A stretch of 64,000 bases of DNA from an uncultured Aquimarina sp. (lineage in GTDB: Bacteria; Bacteroidota; Bacteroidia; Flavobacteriales; Flavobacteriaceae): assembly GCF_947495315.1 (NCBI RefSeq), contig NZ_CANLYD010000003.1:420328-484327 (forward strand), in the 5' to 3' direction. Both the position numbers and the translations under genes were made by a program. The stretch's first letter is position 1. Each line of letters begins with the position of its first letter. The notes below the pieces were generated by a model. That model saw nothing but the letters and a program-made list of their open reading frames with translations. It was not told the DNA's origin and did not search any database. Positions 18,362 through 26,513 of this stretch are shown here, in pieces.

Positions 18362-18380
18362 TTGGGGATTGATTTGGTGT

Positions 18381-18410
18381 CAAAACTAGATTTTTTTTCT
18401 GGTACCGAAA
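18381..18410 (-). promoter_or_regulatory. Housekeeping-type promoter for the ECF sigma gene
   Basis: On the minus strand TAGTTTTG (18388-18381, TAnnTTTG) lies 18 bases after TTTC (18410-18407, one mismatch to TTTG) and 19 bases before the ATG at 18361. It differs clearly from the promoters of the genes thought to be controlled by this sigma factor. Confidence 0.5.
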
Positions 18411-18440
18411 AAAGAAATTACAAAAAAAAATAAAAGATAG

Positions 18441-18470
18441 GGTGGGGTAGGTTGTTCGCTTAACGTTTTA
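18441..18470 (+). promoter_or_regulatory. Predicted ECF-sigma promoter, copy A
   Basis: GGTGGGGTA (18441-18449), 14 bases, then CGTTTTA (18464-18470). One mismatch in the upstream box relative to the other three copies. The leader to the ATG at 18536 is about 60 bases. Confidence 0.75.
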
Positions 18471-18535
18471 CTATTGTTATAACACACAAACATCTCAATT
18501 GAGTTTTTACTTAATCTTTAATTAAAAAAAATAAA

Positions 18536-19693
18536 ATGAAAAATCTTAGAACCCTTTGTCTACTTATGCTAGGGCTTATAGTAACATTCACATCTTGTGA
18601 AGAAAATGATGAAAACGATCAATCCTCAGAATGTCCTGAATTATCTTTTGAAAGAGATGGTGGGAAATTAGTTGCTAATTTTGAAGAAATAAATAGTTTA
18701 GATACTTACGAATGGTTTGTAAACGACCAATTAGCAGAAACCGAGAGCTTAGAAGATCAACGTGACAATATCTTAGATATTTCTGAATATGAAGTAGGTA
18801 CTTATACCATTTGTGTAAAAGCGGAAACTCCTGATTGTCCTGAAGGTGTAGAGTTTTGTAAAGAAATTGTAATAGAAGAAGAAGGAAATGAATCTTGTCC
18901 TAATCTAGCTTTTACAAGAGAAGGAGAATATTTGATAGCAGATTTTGAAGGAATAGCGAACCTAGGATTTTATGCTTGGAAGATTACCGGCGAGGTGCTG
19001 GGTAATGAAACTTTAATAGAGAATGAAGGACTAGATTTTCAAGGTGATAATAAATTTTTACTAAGTACGCTACAGGCAGGAAAATATACCATTTGTCTTA
19101 TATCAGAGAGTCCAACTTGCACCCAAGCAGAACCTTTCTGCAAAGAAATAGAAGTAGGAGATACTAACAATGGTTCTTGTCCAGAGCTAAAGTTTATAGA
19201 AGAGGGAACATTAATGTTTGCCAGTTTCCCTGGGATTGATCAATTAAGCGTTTATGAATGGTTTGTAGATGGGCAATTGGTGGAAACCGAAAATTCACAA
19301 AATCAGGAAAGAGATGATTTGCTTGATTTGAGTTCTTATAACCCAGGAACGTATACAGTTTGTATTAAAGCAGAAACTAATGACTGTCCAAATGGAGTGG
19401 AGTTTTGTATAGATGTTGTTATTCCTGAGCCACAAGCCATTGATTGCACCGTTTTTGATGTAGTAAACTACGAAGATAAAATAGCAATCGCAACGACATT
19501 ATCTATTACAGATATTGATCCAAACTCTGTAATATGGACAATTGATGGTGCAGTAATTACACCAATCACACCTAGAGTTGCAAGGCTTCAAGATCATGTT
19601 AATCAGTCCGGTACATATGAAATCTGTTATAAAGCGGTTTCACAAACTTGTGGTGACTTAGAGAAGTGTATTGAGATAGATTATCAGGGATAG
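18536..19693 (+). CDS. Cysteine-rich PKD-like repeat lipoprotein, four repeats
   Basis: A 385-residue lipoprotein (lipobox FTSC, Cys21) whose mature N-terminus is CEENDEND, an acidic start that fits surface export signals in this phylum. After it come four repeats of about 85-95 residues. Each has 'CPxLxF' at the start, a central 'YEWFVNGQLVE' strand, 'GTYTICVKAET' and then 'DCPxGVEFCKEI', giving four cysteines per repeat. The fourth copy is diverged (DCTVFDV...CYKAVSQTCGDLEKCIEI). The pattern is that of PKD/Ig-like beta sandwiches. No enzyme motif is seen; binding or surface-structure roles are inferred. Divergent from the sigma gene and preceded by promoter copy A. Confidence 0.88.
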   Translation: MKNLRTLCLLMLGLIVTFTSCEENDENDQSSECPELSFERDGGKLVANFEEINSLDTYEWFVNDQLAETESLEDQRDNILDISEYEVGTYTICVKAETPDCPEGVEFCKEIVIEEEGNESCPNLAFTREGEYLIADFEGIANLGFYAWKITGEVLGNETLIENEGLDFQGDNKFLLSTLQAGKYTICLISESPTCTQAEPFCKEIEVGDTNNGSCPELKFIEEGTLMFASFPGIDQLSVYEWFVDGQLVETENSQNQERDDLLDLSSYNPGTYTVCIKAETNDCPNGVEFCIDVVIPEPQAIDCTVFDVVNYEDKIAIATTLSITDIDPNSVIWTIDGAVITPITPRVARLQDHVNQSGTYEICYKAVSQTCGDLEKCIEIDYQG

Positions 19694-19732
19694 ATTCATA
19701 AGAAAGAAATCATTCCGAATATTTTACTAATG

Positions 19733-19764
19733 GGGTCATACGCGCGTATGACCCTGTTTTATTA
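19733..19764 (+). terminator. Perfect palindrome acting as terminator
   Basis: A 22-bp perfect palindrome (GGGTCATACGC and its complement, 19733-19754) is followed by a T-rich stretch, 39 bases after the stop of the four-repeat lipoprotein gene. An operator is a less likely reading. Confidence 0.65.
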
Positions 19765-19816
19765 GGTGGTATTTAAGAAAAAAGAACTGTGATTAACATT
19801 TTTTTGTAGGAATAGG

Positions 19817-19846
19817 GGTAGGGTATTCTTTTTGTGCTGCGTTTCA
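19817..19846 (+). promoter_or_regulatory. Predicted ECF-sigma promoter, copy B
   Basis: GGTAGGGTA (19817-19825), 14 bases, then CGTTTCA (19840-19846). The distance from the CGTTT box to the ATG (66 bases) is nearly the same as for copy A (67). Confidence 0.78.
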
Positions 19847-19910
19847 TTATTGTGGAGCTGATAAAACGCTTCTTAAAATTAATTATTGACAACCCCTAAA
19901 AATTATAACG

Positions 19911-21608
19911 ATGAAAAAACTTAGTATTTGGTGTGTAATGATCTTTACACTGTTATTAGGATTTACTTCTTGCGAAGAAAATGAAGAGTTTGAAACGTGT
20001 CCGGATATTACTATTAATATAGATAATGTACCAGGTAGTGCTGTATATCGTTTCGTGGCTCAATTAGATGGAATAGAAGATGTACGATTTACTTGGTCTA
20101 TTGATGGAGAAGAAGTGGATACAGGAAATCTGAATGATATTGCAGGCCAGATTTTTGATTATCAATTCGAAGAAGGAACACATACTATTTGTGTAAAGGT
20201 AGCAAGTGATACCTGTCCTTTAGAAGTATGTAAAGAGATCGAAGTGGAGCGAGACGAAACTGACCCTTGTCCAGACCTATTCTTCGAAGCAAGACAGTAC
20301 GAAAGACCAAATAAGTATAAGTTTATAGCAGATTTTCCAGGAATTGAAGAAACACCTTATGAGTGGTTTATTAATGGAGAGTTAGTGGAAAATGATAATC
20401 AGAATGATGATAACTACTTATTCTGGGAATTTAATGAGCCTGGAAGATATGAAGTATGTATCAAATCAGAAACTCCTGATTGTCCTAATGGAGCTTCGTA
20501 TTGTAAAGTGATTGAAGTAGAAGAAATAGAAGAGAGATGCCCTGAGGTTTCTTTTGTAAAAGAAATGGAACCAGGAACTACTGGAACGTATGTGTTCGAA
20601 GCTCAGATTGAAGAAATCGATGCAGCAACCGAAATACAATGGTATATCAATGGAGATCTTATCGAAAACCCAACAGATCAACAAGGTGGAGCAAGAGTTT
20701 TAACGTATCAATTCGAGCCAGGTGTATACGAAGTTTGCTTAAAAGTATTCACAGAGGATTGCCCTGATGGAGTAATCTATTGTAAAGAGATCAGAGTTGG
20801 AGAAGATGCGTGTCCAGATTTATTTTTTATTGCTGAACAAGACGGTGATAATCCTGCGTATTATTTCCAGGTAGAATTTGAAGGAGCAGATCAATTTGAA
20901 TGGTTAGGATGGTTTATTAATGGTGAATTTGTAGAAGATTCTAATAATGGAGACAATAACAGATTCTACTATCAATTCGAGCCAGGAAGATATGAAGTAT
21001 GCTTAAAAACTGAAACTCCAGAATGTCCAGAAGGAACATCGTATTGTAAAGTAATAGAAATACCTGGCACGACTGCTTGCCCAGAGTTATTCTTCGAAGC
21101 AGAACAAGATGGTGATAATCCTGCATACTATTTTTATCCAAGCGCTTTTGATGGTATAGATAATGTAACATTAGAGTGGTCTGTAAATGGAGATTATGTT
21201 GGAACAAGTTCGGGACACAATGATCCTTTCTACTTTCAGTTTAATCCAGGAAGATATGAAGTGTGTCTTTCTGTAGAAACACCAGATTGCCCAGAAGGAG
21301 TGACATTCTGTAAAGTTATCGAAGTAGAAGAAACAACTTCAGATTGCCCAAATCTTAACTTCCAGATTGAACAAGAAGGAGATACACCTGGATATAATTT
21401 CTGGGCAGAATTCGAGGGAATGAGTGATGTTTCCTACGAATGGACGATCAATGGAGAGGTTGTAAACTCAGAAATTATCGGTAGTAACGATAGAGATGAT
21501 TATTTATACTACCAATTCGGATCAGGTACATACGAAATCTGTATCATAGCAGAAACACCGAATTGTCCTAATGGAACTACATTTTGTAAAACATTAGTGA
21601 TCGAATAA
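19911..21608 (+). CDS. Cysteine-rich PKD-like repeat lipoprotein, six repeats
   Basis: A 565-residue lipoprotein (lipobox FTSC near residue 21; mature start CEENEEFE). Six repeats of about 85-92 residues follow, beginning TCPDI, PCPDL, RCPEV, ACPDL, ACPEL and DCPNL, each closing with '(Y/F)C-K-x-I-E-V' or similar. Repeats 4 and 5 are recent copies: the DNA from 20832 and from 21099 is almost identical over about 35 bases, an offset of 89 codons. Strongly acidic throughout. Same family as the genes at 18536 and 23773; the 217-base gap carries its own terminator and promoter, so it is a separate transcript. Confidence 0.88.
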   Translation: MKKLSIWCVMIFTLLLGFTSCEENEEFETCPDITINIDNVPGSAVYRFVAQLDGIEDVRFTWSIDGEEVDTGNLNDIAGQIFDYQFEEGTHTICVKVASDTCPLEVCKEIEVERDETDPCPDLFFEARQYERPNKYKFIADFPGIEETPYEWFINGELVENDNQNDDNYLFWEFNEPGRYEVCIKSETPDCPNGASYCKVIEVEEIEERCPEVSFVKEMEPGTTGTYVFEAQIEEIDAATEIQWYINGDLIENPTDQQGGARVLTYQFEPGVYEVCLKVFTEDCPDGVIYCKEIRVGEDACPDLFFIAEQDGDNPAYYFQVEFEGADQFEWLGWFINGEFVEDSNNGDNNRFYYQFEPGRYEVCLKTETPECPEGTSYCKVIEIPGTTACPELFFEAEQDGDNPAYYFYPSAFDGIDNVTLEWSVNGDYVGTSSGHNDPFYFQFNPGRYEVCLSVETPDCPEGVTFCKVIEVEETTSDCPNLNFQIEQEGDTPGYNFWAEFEGMSDVSYEWTINGEVVNSEIIGSNDRDDYLYYQFGSGTYEICIIAETPNCPNGTTFCKTLVIE

Positions 21609-21640
21609 ACAAGTTTAGTTAGGTTAGATTAATTAGGTTG

Positions 21641-21680
21641 ATTCCCTGGGAGCATTGCCATTCTTCCAGGGAATTTTGTT
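21641..21680 (+). terminator. Terminator after the six-repeat lipoprotein gene
   Basis: ATTCCCTGG / CCAGGGAAT pair across a 16-base loop and run into TTTTGTTT. Confidence 0.7.
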
Positions 21681-21761
21681 TATTAAACTTTACAAGGTTA
21701 TTGAAGTTAGAACTTAGATCATAAAATAAACGAGTTTGCAATGACGGATTTTATATAGAAA

Positions 21762-23075
21762 TTAAAATTCTCCTCCACCCTCGTTATTAGAACAATCTAC
21801 AAACTCAACTTCGGTTTCGAACCATTCTGAAGTACCGCAGGGGTTAGTTCTTCTTATTCCAAAAACATACCAACCAGGAGAAGGGGTGTAATTTAATGTT
21901 CCTGAATTTCCGGAATAATTTGTTGATGGACTATATACAATAGATAAGCTAGGCCATCTTCGAAGTCTTATTTGATGCGTTGTACCTGATAATCTTGGAA
22001 AGATATCATACGTATTACCATAATGACTAGAACAAAAATAATCAGTTTCTCCAATGCCATTGCCAAATTCAATATAGTCTACAACAGCTTTTCCTATCCA
22101 CACATCTTTACGAATGTTTTGCGTTGGAGAATTAGCTTGGACAAATCCTGATCCATTAAAAGAACTATTTACGGGCTTTACAGTAATACTATTATTTGAA
22201 GAAGATAGAATCTGGAGATTTGAAGATGTTGTCCAGGTTAGGGGGATATTTGAATTTTCTATTGTATAAACAGCGGTAGAAGTATTGCACACTAGTGAGG
22301 ATCCAGTTGGCGTTAAGGGAGGGAATAAAAACGCTACTGCTGAAAAATCTCCCGTACTGAAATTATTAATTGTACAAGCTTGACCGCCATTCATTACAGA
22401 TTGGGCGTCTGTACTTGGAGTTCCTGGAATTAGACTTCCAAACGTTTGATTCGTATGTGTTAGGCCTAAATTATGACCCAATTCATGTTGAACATTAGAA
22501 ATCCTCATATTTTGAGTAATAGCTCCACTACAAGCATTAAAATCGGGATTGATCCAAATCCTTGTTCCTGGCAAACCATTAGTTGCCGGGAATTCACCCA
22601 TTCCAAAAACATTAGCAGCTAAAGTAAGTGCTGGGTCTTGAGAATCATACATAATTTCGATATGTGCATTGGCAGTTGTTGTAGTTATGTTTAATAGCAA
22701 TCCTGAACTAGCGTTATTCCATCGATTGATAGCATCCACAGAAGCGTTTCTCCAGGCTTGATTCATACCAGGATTTATAAATACTTGGATACTATTAATA
22801 GTCACAGAATTAGGATGTTCTCTTTGTTTAGTATTAGAATTTTCAGGTTTATGATATTTTTTGTTTTTATAAAATACAATGTCCTTATCTACTAAATAAT
22901 ATGTTCCCATATCTTCAATTTCATGATCTGAAAATCCCCAAGCTTTCAAGGTTTCAAATACTGAATCTATTTCCGGAATGCTTTCATTTTCTGTTAAAAG
23001 ATCATCTTTAGAGCACCCTATAAAAATGAGGAGTAACAAATTTAATAGAAATAGTTTTTTAAATAATTTTTTCAT
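21762..23075 (-). CDS. HExxH metalloprotease lipoprotein, M57-like
   Basis: A 437-residue lipoprotein (lipobox FIGC, Cys21; mature start CSKDDLL, which fits a surface-export signal). The catalytic domain spans about 90-255: HELGHNLGLTH at 197-207 gives the HExxHxxGxxH zinc site, and 'QSVMNGG' near 225 is a plausible Met-turn. This is the metzincin-like pattern of Bacteroidota M57 peptidases. A C-terminal beta-rich region (about 260-437) with conserved Cys ('SLVCNTSTAVY', 'NPCGTSEWFETEVEFVDC') may be an Ig-like adhesion or sorting module. It lies on the opposite strand between two repeat lipoprotein genes and has no GGTRGGGTA promoter. Confidence 0.88.
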   Translation of the reverse strand: MKKLFKKLFLLNLLLLIFIGCSKDDLLTENESIPEIDSVFETLKAWGFSDHEIEDMGTYYLVDKDIVFYKNKKYHKPENSNTKQREHPNSVTINSIQVFINPGMNQAWRNASVDAINRWNNASSGLLLNITTTTANAHIEIMYDSQDPALTLAANVFGMGEFPATNGLPGTRIWINPDFNACSGAITQNMRISNVQHELGHNLGLTHTNQTFGSLIPGTPSTDAQSVMNGGQACTINNFSTGDFSAVAFLFPPLTPTGSSLVCNTSTAVYTIENSNIPLTWTTSSNLQILSSSNNSITVKPVNSSFNGSGFVQANSPTQNIRKDVWIGKAVVDYIEFGNGIGETDYFCSSHYGNTYDIFPRLSGTTHQIRLRRWPSLSIVYSPSTNYSGNSGTLNYTPSPGWYVFGIRRTNPCGTSEWFETEVEFVDCSNNEGGGEF

Positions 23076-23772
23076 CGGTGTGAGTTTTAGAGTTGCCTTA
23101 CCTTGTTTAGGAGTGTTCAGGTCATTTTTTTCTCCTTACCACTGTTCACCTAAAATGAAGAGAAGTTTCTTTTGTGTGTTTTGTATATCTAATACCATTT
23201 TTTTAGCTTAAATCTACTTTAGAGTTGTAATTATTATGTTGATGTATTGATATTTTTGTTGTATCTGATAATCAATAGGAATACAGTTGTTTTAGAGGTA
23301 TATAGTCAATTATTTTAGGTCTATTCGTTACCCCTAAAAGTTCTAGTCAGTATGTACGCAAGTGAAAGAAAAATCTTATTACATGAATTCCTCGAGTATA
23401 TTATGATAGTGTTTTCATAAATAAGGTGTTAGTTGGTTTTTCAAATGATTTTTGGTAAGTGTAATTTATTGTTTTATGGGGAGAAAATCAATTATCTTTA
23501 GTTAAAAAAATGCATTAATTCTTTTTAATTAAGAGGTGTTTTGTCTTTAAGTAATTCTGAAAAGCAATAAAGTTTCGTGTTTAAATTTTGCTTTAGGATG
23601 CCTAGCAAATGAAGGATTCTTTTTGAAGATGTTTTGGATGTAAATAGAAGCATTTTTCGGTTTTGATTTAATTTTCATACATTGAAAATAATTAGGAAGT
23701 AGTTTAAAATTACGTTTGTATGGTAGGGTATATTAACTTATAAACGTTTCACTTATATAAAGACAAGTTATT
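23076..23772. other. 697-bp AT-rich spacer
   Basis: This stretch holds the upstream region of the minus-strand metalloprotease and, at its right end, the ECF-type promoter of the next repeat lipoprotein. I see no open frame with coding character and no structured RNA that I can name. Confidence 0.5.
23722..23751 (+). promoter_or_regulatory. Predicted ECF-sigma promoter, copy C
   Basis: GGTAGGGTA (23722-23730), 14 bases, then CGTTTCA (23745-23751). The leader to the start codon is short, about 20 bases. Confidence 0.78.
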
Positions 23773-25233
23773 TTGAAGAATTTCAATACATATATACAAT
23801 TATCAATACTACTCTTTCTGATACTCCTTAGTAGTTGTGTCAATGATGATTCTTTTTTTCCTGAAGAAAATAGAGACGATGTAGTTTCTAGCACTGCTAT
23901 GGTAACTGTTCTTAATAATTTTAATTCGGATGTGACTTTTCCTGCAGAAAATCAACAGTGTTTTAAATTTGTATATCCTATTACCTTGGGGTATAATACA
24001 GATTCAACTATTAGGATAGATAGTTATGATGGATTGATAGATGTAATCTCCAGTCAAGGAGTAAATTTTAATATTACAGGATTGCAATTTCCAATTCAGA
24101 TTGTTTTTAGAGATACAGATGTAGAAGTTTCTATTGCTAATGAAACTGCTTTATTAAATATTTTACGTGAATGTGAGTTCGATACTGTAAGAGATGAATT
24201 TGATCGTTTTTTTAATAGTTGTTTTAAATTTGATTATCCTGTAATTTTAATAGATACTGGTGGAAATGAAACAGACATTGCTTCAGAAGAAGAGTTTCAG
24301 ATTTTTTATCAAAATCAAGGATCAGTGTATCAACCTGATTTTAAGTTTCCGGTAAATGTACTAGTAGCTCCAAATTTTGAGAGTACGTCAATAGAGACTT
24401 ATTTTGGTTTTTTCAGAATTATGGAATCTTGTGAACGCCGTTGTCCTGAACTGAATTTTACTTTTGAGCTTGAAGATCGTTTTAATTTAGGATATCGATT
24501 TGTAGCGGACTTTCCTAATCTTGAAGTTATAGGTTCTTATAGTTGGTTTATCAATGGAGAATTTATTGAAGATGATGGTCCAAACAATCAAGGGGATAAT
24601 TTGTTATTGCGTGATTTTGATGCTCCTGGAGTGTATGAAGTTTGTATTAAAACAGAAACAGAAACTTGTCCTGAAGGCATAGAGTTTTGTAAAACTATAG
24701 AGGTCACAACCGTTTGTCCAGAGTTGTTTTTCGAATTTGAACAAGAACCAGGAACGTTAGGATATAGTTTTGTTGCTAATTTTGAAGGAATAGACGAGTT
24801 AACATATCAATGGTTTATAGATAACCAACTTATAGAGCAGGATGGAGGCGCTAATGGAGATAATATGTTTTTCTCTGAATTATCACCAGGAGTTCATAAC
24901 GTCTGTATAAAAACGACAACACCTTCTTGTCCGGATGGGGTAGAATTTTGTGAAGAAATTATTGTAGAACCGATTTGTCCTGATTTGTTCTTCACAATAG
25001 AACAAGAAGGGAACACTCCTAGTTATAATTTTACAGCACAATTTCCAGACATTGATACGGTAACTTATGAATGGGTAATTAATGGTGATATTATAGAGCA
25101 AGATGGTGGTCCAGGAGCAGATAATACTTTGTTTTTTCAATTCGATCCGGGAACTTATGAAATCTGCATTAGGGCAGAAACTGATACTTGTCCTGAAGGA
25201 ACACAATTTTGTGAAGAATTAATAATTCAATAG
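23773..25233 (+). CDS. Repeat lipoprotein with duplicated N-terminal domain and three PKD-like repeats
   Basis: A 486-residue lipoprotein starting at TTG; the signal peptide (LLSSC, Cys22) begins directly after it, so this start is well supported. The mature start CVNDDSFF is acidic. The N-terminal half (about 45-215) contains two related units: 'CFKFVYPITL' with a following 'FPIQIVF', and 'CFKFDYPVIL' with 'FPVNVLV', each about 90 residues with a Cys-x-Phe-x-Tyr-Pro opening. Three cysteine-rich PKD-like repeats follow from 'RRCPELNF' (about 218), of the same type as in the two genes upstream. No enzymatic motif. It is probably surface exposed and controlled by promoter copy C. Confidence 0.86.
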   Translation: MKNFNTYIQLSILLFLILLSSCVNDDSFFPEENRDDVVSSTAMVTVLNNFNSDVTFPAENQQCFKFVYPITLGYNTDSTIRIDSYDGLIDVISSQGVNFNITGLQFPIQIVFRDTDVEVSIANETALLNILRECEFDTVRDEFDRFFNSCFKFDYPVILIDTGGNETDIASEEEFQIFYQNQGSVYQPDFKFPVNVLVAPNFESTSIETYFGFFRIMESCERRCPELNFTFELEDRFNLGYRFVADFPNLEVIGSYSWFINGEFIEDDGPNNQGDNLLLRDFDAPGVYEVCIKTETETCPEGIEFCKTIEVTTVCPELFFEFEQEPGTLGYSFVANFEGIDELTYQWFIDNQLIEQDGGANGDNMFFSELSPGVHNVCIKTTTPSCPDGVEFCEEIIVEPICPDLFFTIEQEGNTPSYNFTAQFPDIDTVTYEWVINGDIIEQDGGPGADNTLFFQFDPGTYEICIRAETDTCPEGTQFCEELIIQ

Positions 25234-25388
25234 ATATATTCAATAGGACTTTTTTTGCTGTACTTATTAAAGTTGTAAAATTCCTAGATTAAAATTTGTG
25301 ATCTAGTAGTATCATTCTTCCTAAATTCAGAAAAAGATAATTCTTCTTTGTAGTATGTTAAACAAGTGTATTCAGATCTTTATTTGTG

Positions 25389-25396
25389 TAATTTTG
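25389..25396 (+). promoter_or_regulatory. Candidate -7 box (TAATTTTG) for the thioesterase gene
   Basis: TAATTTTG matches TAnnTTTG and lies 16 bases before the ATG at 25413; no good upstream TTTG at the usual distance. Confidence 0.4.
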
Positions 25397-25412
25397 TAAC
25401 AAAGTAAAGGAA

Positions 25413-25805
25413 ATGAGATATCATACAAGAAAGATTGTAAAACCAGGTGATCTAAACCCGAATGAGACCTTGTTTGGAGGCAGATTGTTAGAATGGATTG
25501 ATGAAGAAGCTGCACTTTATGCAGTTATTCAGTTAGAAAGCAAAAAGGTTGTAACAAAATTTATGTCAGAAATAAATTTTGTCAGTTCCGCTGTTCAGGG
25601 TGATATTGTAGAAATAGGAATGGACGTAGTAAAGTTTGGAAGATCATCTTTAATTTTAACTTGTGAAGTTAGAAATAAACTAACTCGGAAAACAATTATT
25701 AAAGTAGAAAAGATTACTATGGTTAATCTCGACGAGAAAGGAAAACCTGCACCACATGGCAAGACCAAAATTGAATTCGTAAGGGATAGGCTAGCGCAAA
25801 ACTAA
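25413..25805 (+). CDS. Hotdog-fold acyl-CoA thioesterase (YciA/BFIT-like)
   Basis: A 130-residue single hotdog domain. 'GDLNPNETLFGGRLLEWIDEEAALYA' (residues 12-37, shown to locate the helix) has the Asn and Asp/Glu layout of YciA-type thioesterases, and 'FVSSAVQGDIVEIG' is the following strand pair. Such enzymes hydrolyse acyl-CoA in the cytosol as hexamers. Its 3' end overlaps the 3' end of the convergent DciA-like gene by 15 bases. Confidence 0.85.
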   Translation: MRYHTRKIVKPGDLNPNETLFGGRLLEWIDEEAALYAVIQLESKKVVTKFMSEINFVSSAVQGDIVEIGMDVVKFGRSSLILTCEVRNKLTRKTIIKVEKITMVNLDEKGKPAPHGKTKIEFVRDRLAQN

Positions 25806-26087
25806 TTTCTTAATCAATTCTCTTCCGAGGCTCTCATTAAGATTAGCGATAATTTTTTCTTTTCCATAGCTTAGTTCTTCTCTAAGTACCGAAGAAGTAA
25901 GTTCTATGTATAAGGTTTCTCTGTCTAGCTTAATGTTCCTAGTGTATTTATTAATAGCAGGACCCATGATTTGTTCCCAAACATCACGTACCTCTACCTT
26001 ATCCAGGCCTTTCTGGAGTTTGTTTTCGCTCACAAAATCTTTAAGAACGTTGTTTATGCTTTGAAGATCATTTTGTCGCCTTGCCAT
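25791..26087 (-). CDS. DUF721/DciA-like protein
   Basis: A 98-residue basic protein with the DUF721 core: 'VRDVWEQIMGPAINKYTRNIKLDRETLYIEL', residues 28-58 here, and 'VLREELSYGKEKIIANLNE'. DciA-type proteins interact with the replicative helicase DnaB in bacteria lacking DnaC (established for other phyla); the position next to recF supports a replication role. It starts one base after the upstream lipoprotein stop, so the two are coupled. Confidence 0.82.
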   Translation of the reverse strand: MARRQNDLQSINNVLKDFVSENKLQKGLDKVEVRDVWEQIMGPAINKYTRNIKLDRETLYIELTSSVLREELSYGKEKIIANLNESLGRELIKKLVLR

Positions 26088-26501
26088 TTATAATTCAATC
26101 TTTGTATATGGTTTGTAAAAGTAAAGATTTCCTGCTTCATTTTGTATGATCATCTGGTTTTCTTTTGCAGAAATCAGCGTTTCTTTCCAGGTTGACAATG
26201 AAGTTTTGTAATGCATTCTTAGGCTATCATTTTCCATAACTAATGTAAACGTTTCACTATCTCTTGTCGTGATAAAATTGCCGTTTAATTGTGGCTGTAC
26301 TTTTTTACGAATTCCTTTCATATTATTGACTTCAAAGAAGTCAATGCTTTGATTAAAATTGTATTGTTTTTCAACACCATCAGAAGTAATTACCTTTTCA
26401 ATTTCCCAATATCCATCAATATGTTTAATGAATGATTCTGGATTTGGTTTTGAACATGAAACTAGTAGAAATACTATAGTATATATGATATGTTTTGACA
26501 T
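26088..26501 (-). CDS. Lipocalin-like small lipoprotein
   Basis: A 137-residue lipoprotein with a short signal ending LLVSC (Cys16). The mature part begins with 'HIDGYWEIEKV', a Gly-x-Trp start seen in lipocalin-like domains, and continues as alternating strands. No catalytic motif is visible. It lies between recF and the DciA-like gene, an order that I recall as common in flavobacteria. The link between a surface or periplasmic lipoprotein and replication genes is probably only transcriptional. Confidence 0.75.
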   Translation of the reverse strand: MSKHIIYTIVFLLVSCSKPNPESFIKHIDGYWEIEKVITSDGVEKQYNFNQSIDFFEVNNMKGIRKKVQPQLNGNFITTRDSETFTLVMENDSLRMHYKTSLSTWKETLISAKENQMIIQNEAGNLYFYKPYTKIEL

Positions 26502-26513
26502 AAGTTCTATTTT

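Noticed and set aside
23320..23350. GGGGTA on the minus strand upstream of the metalloprotease, resembling the ECF upstream box
   Set aside because: At the 14-base distance there is no CGTTT, so it is not counted as a fifth copy of the promoter.
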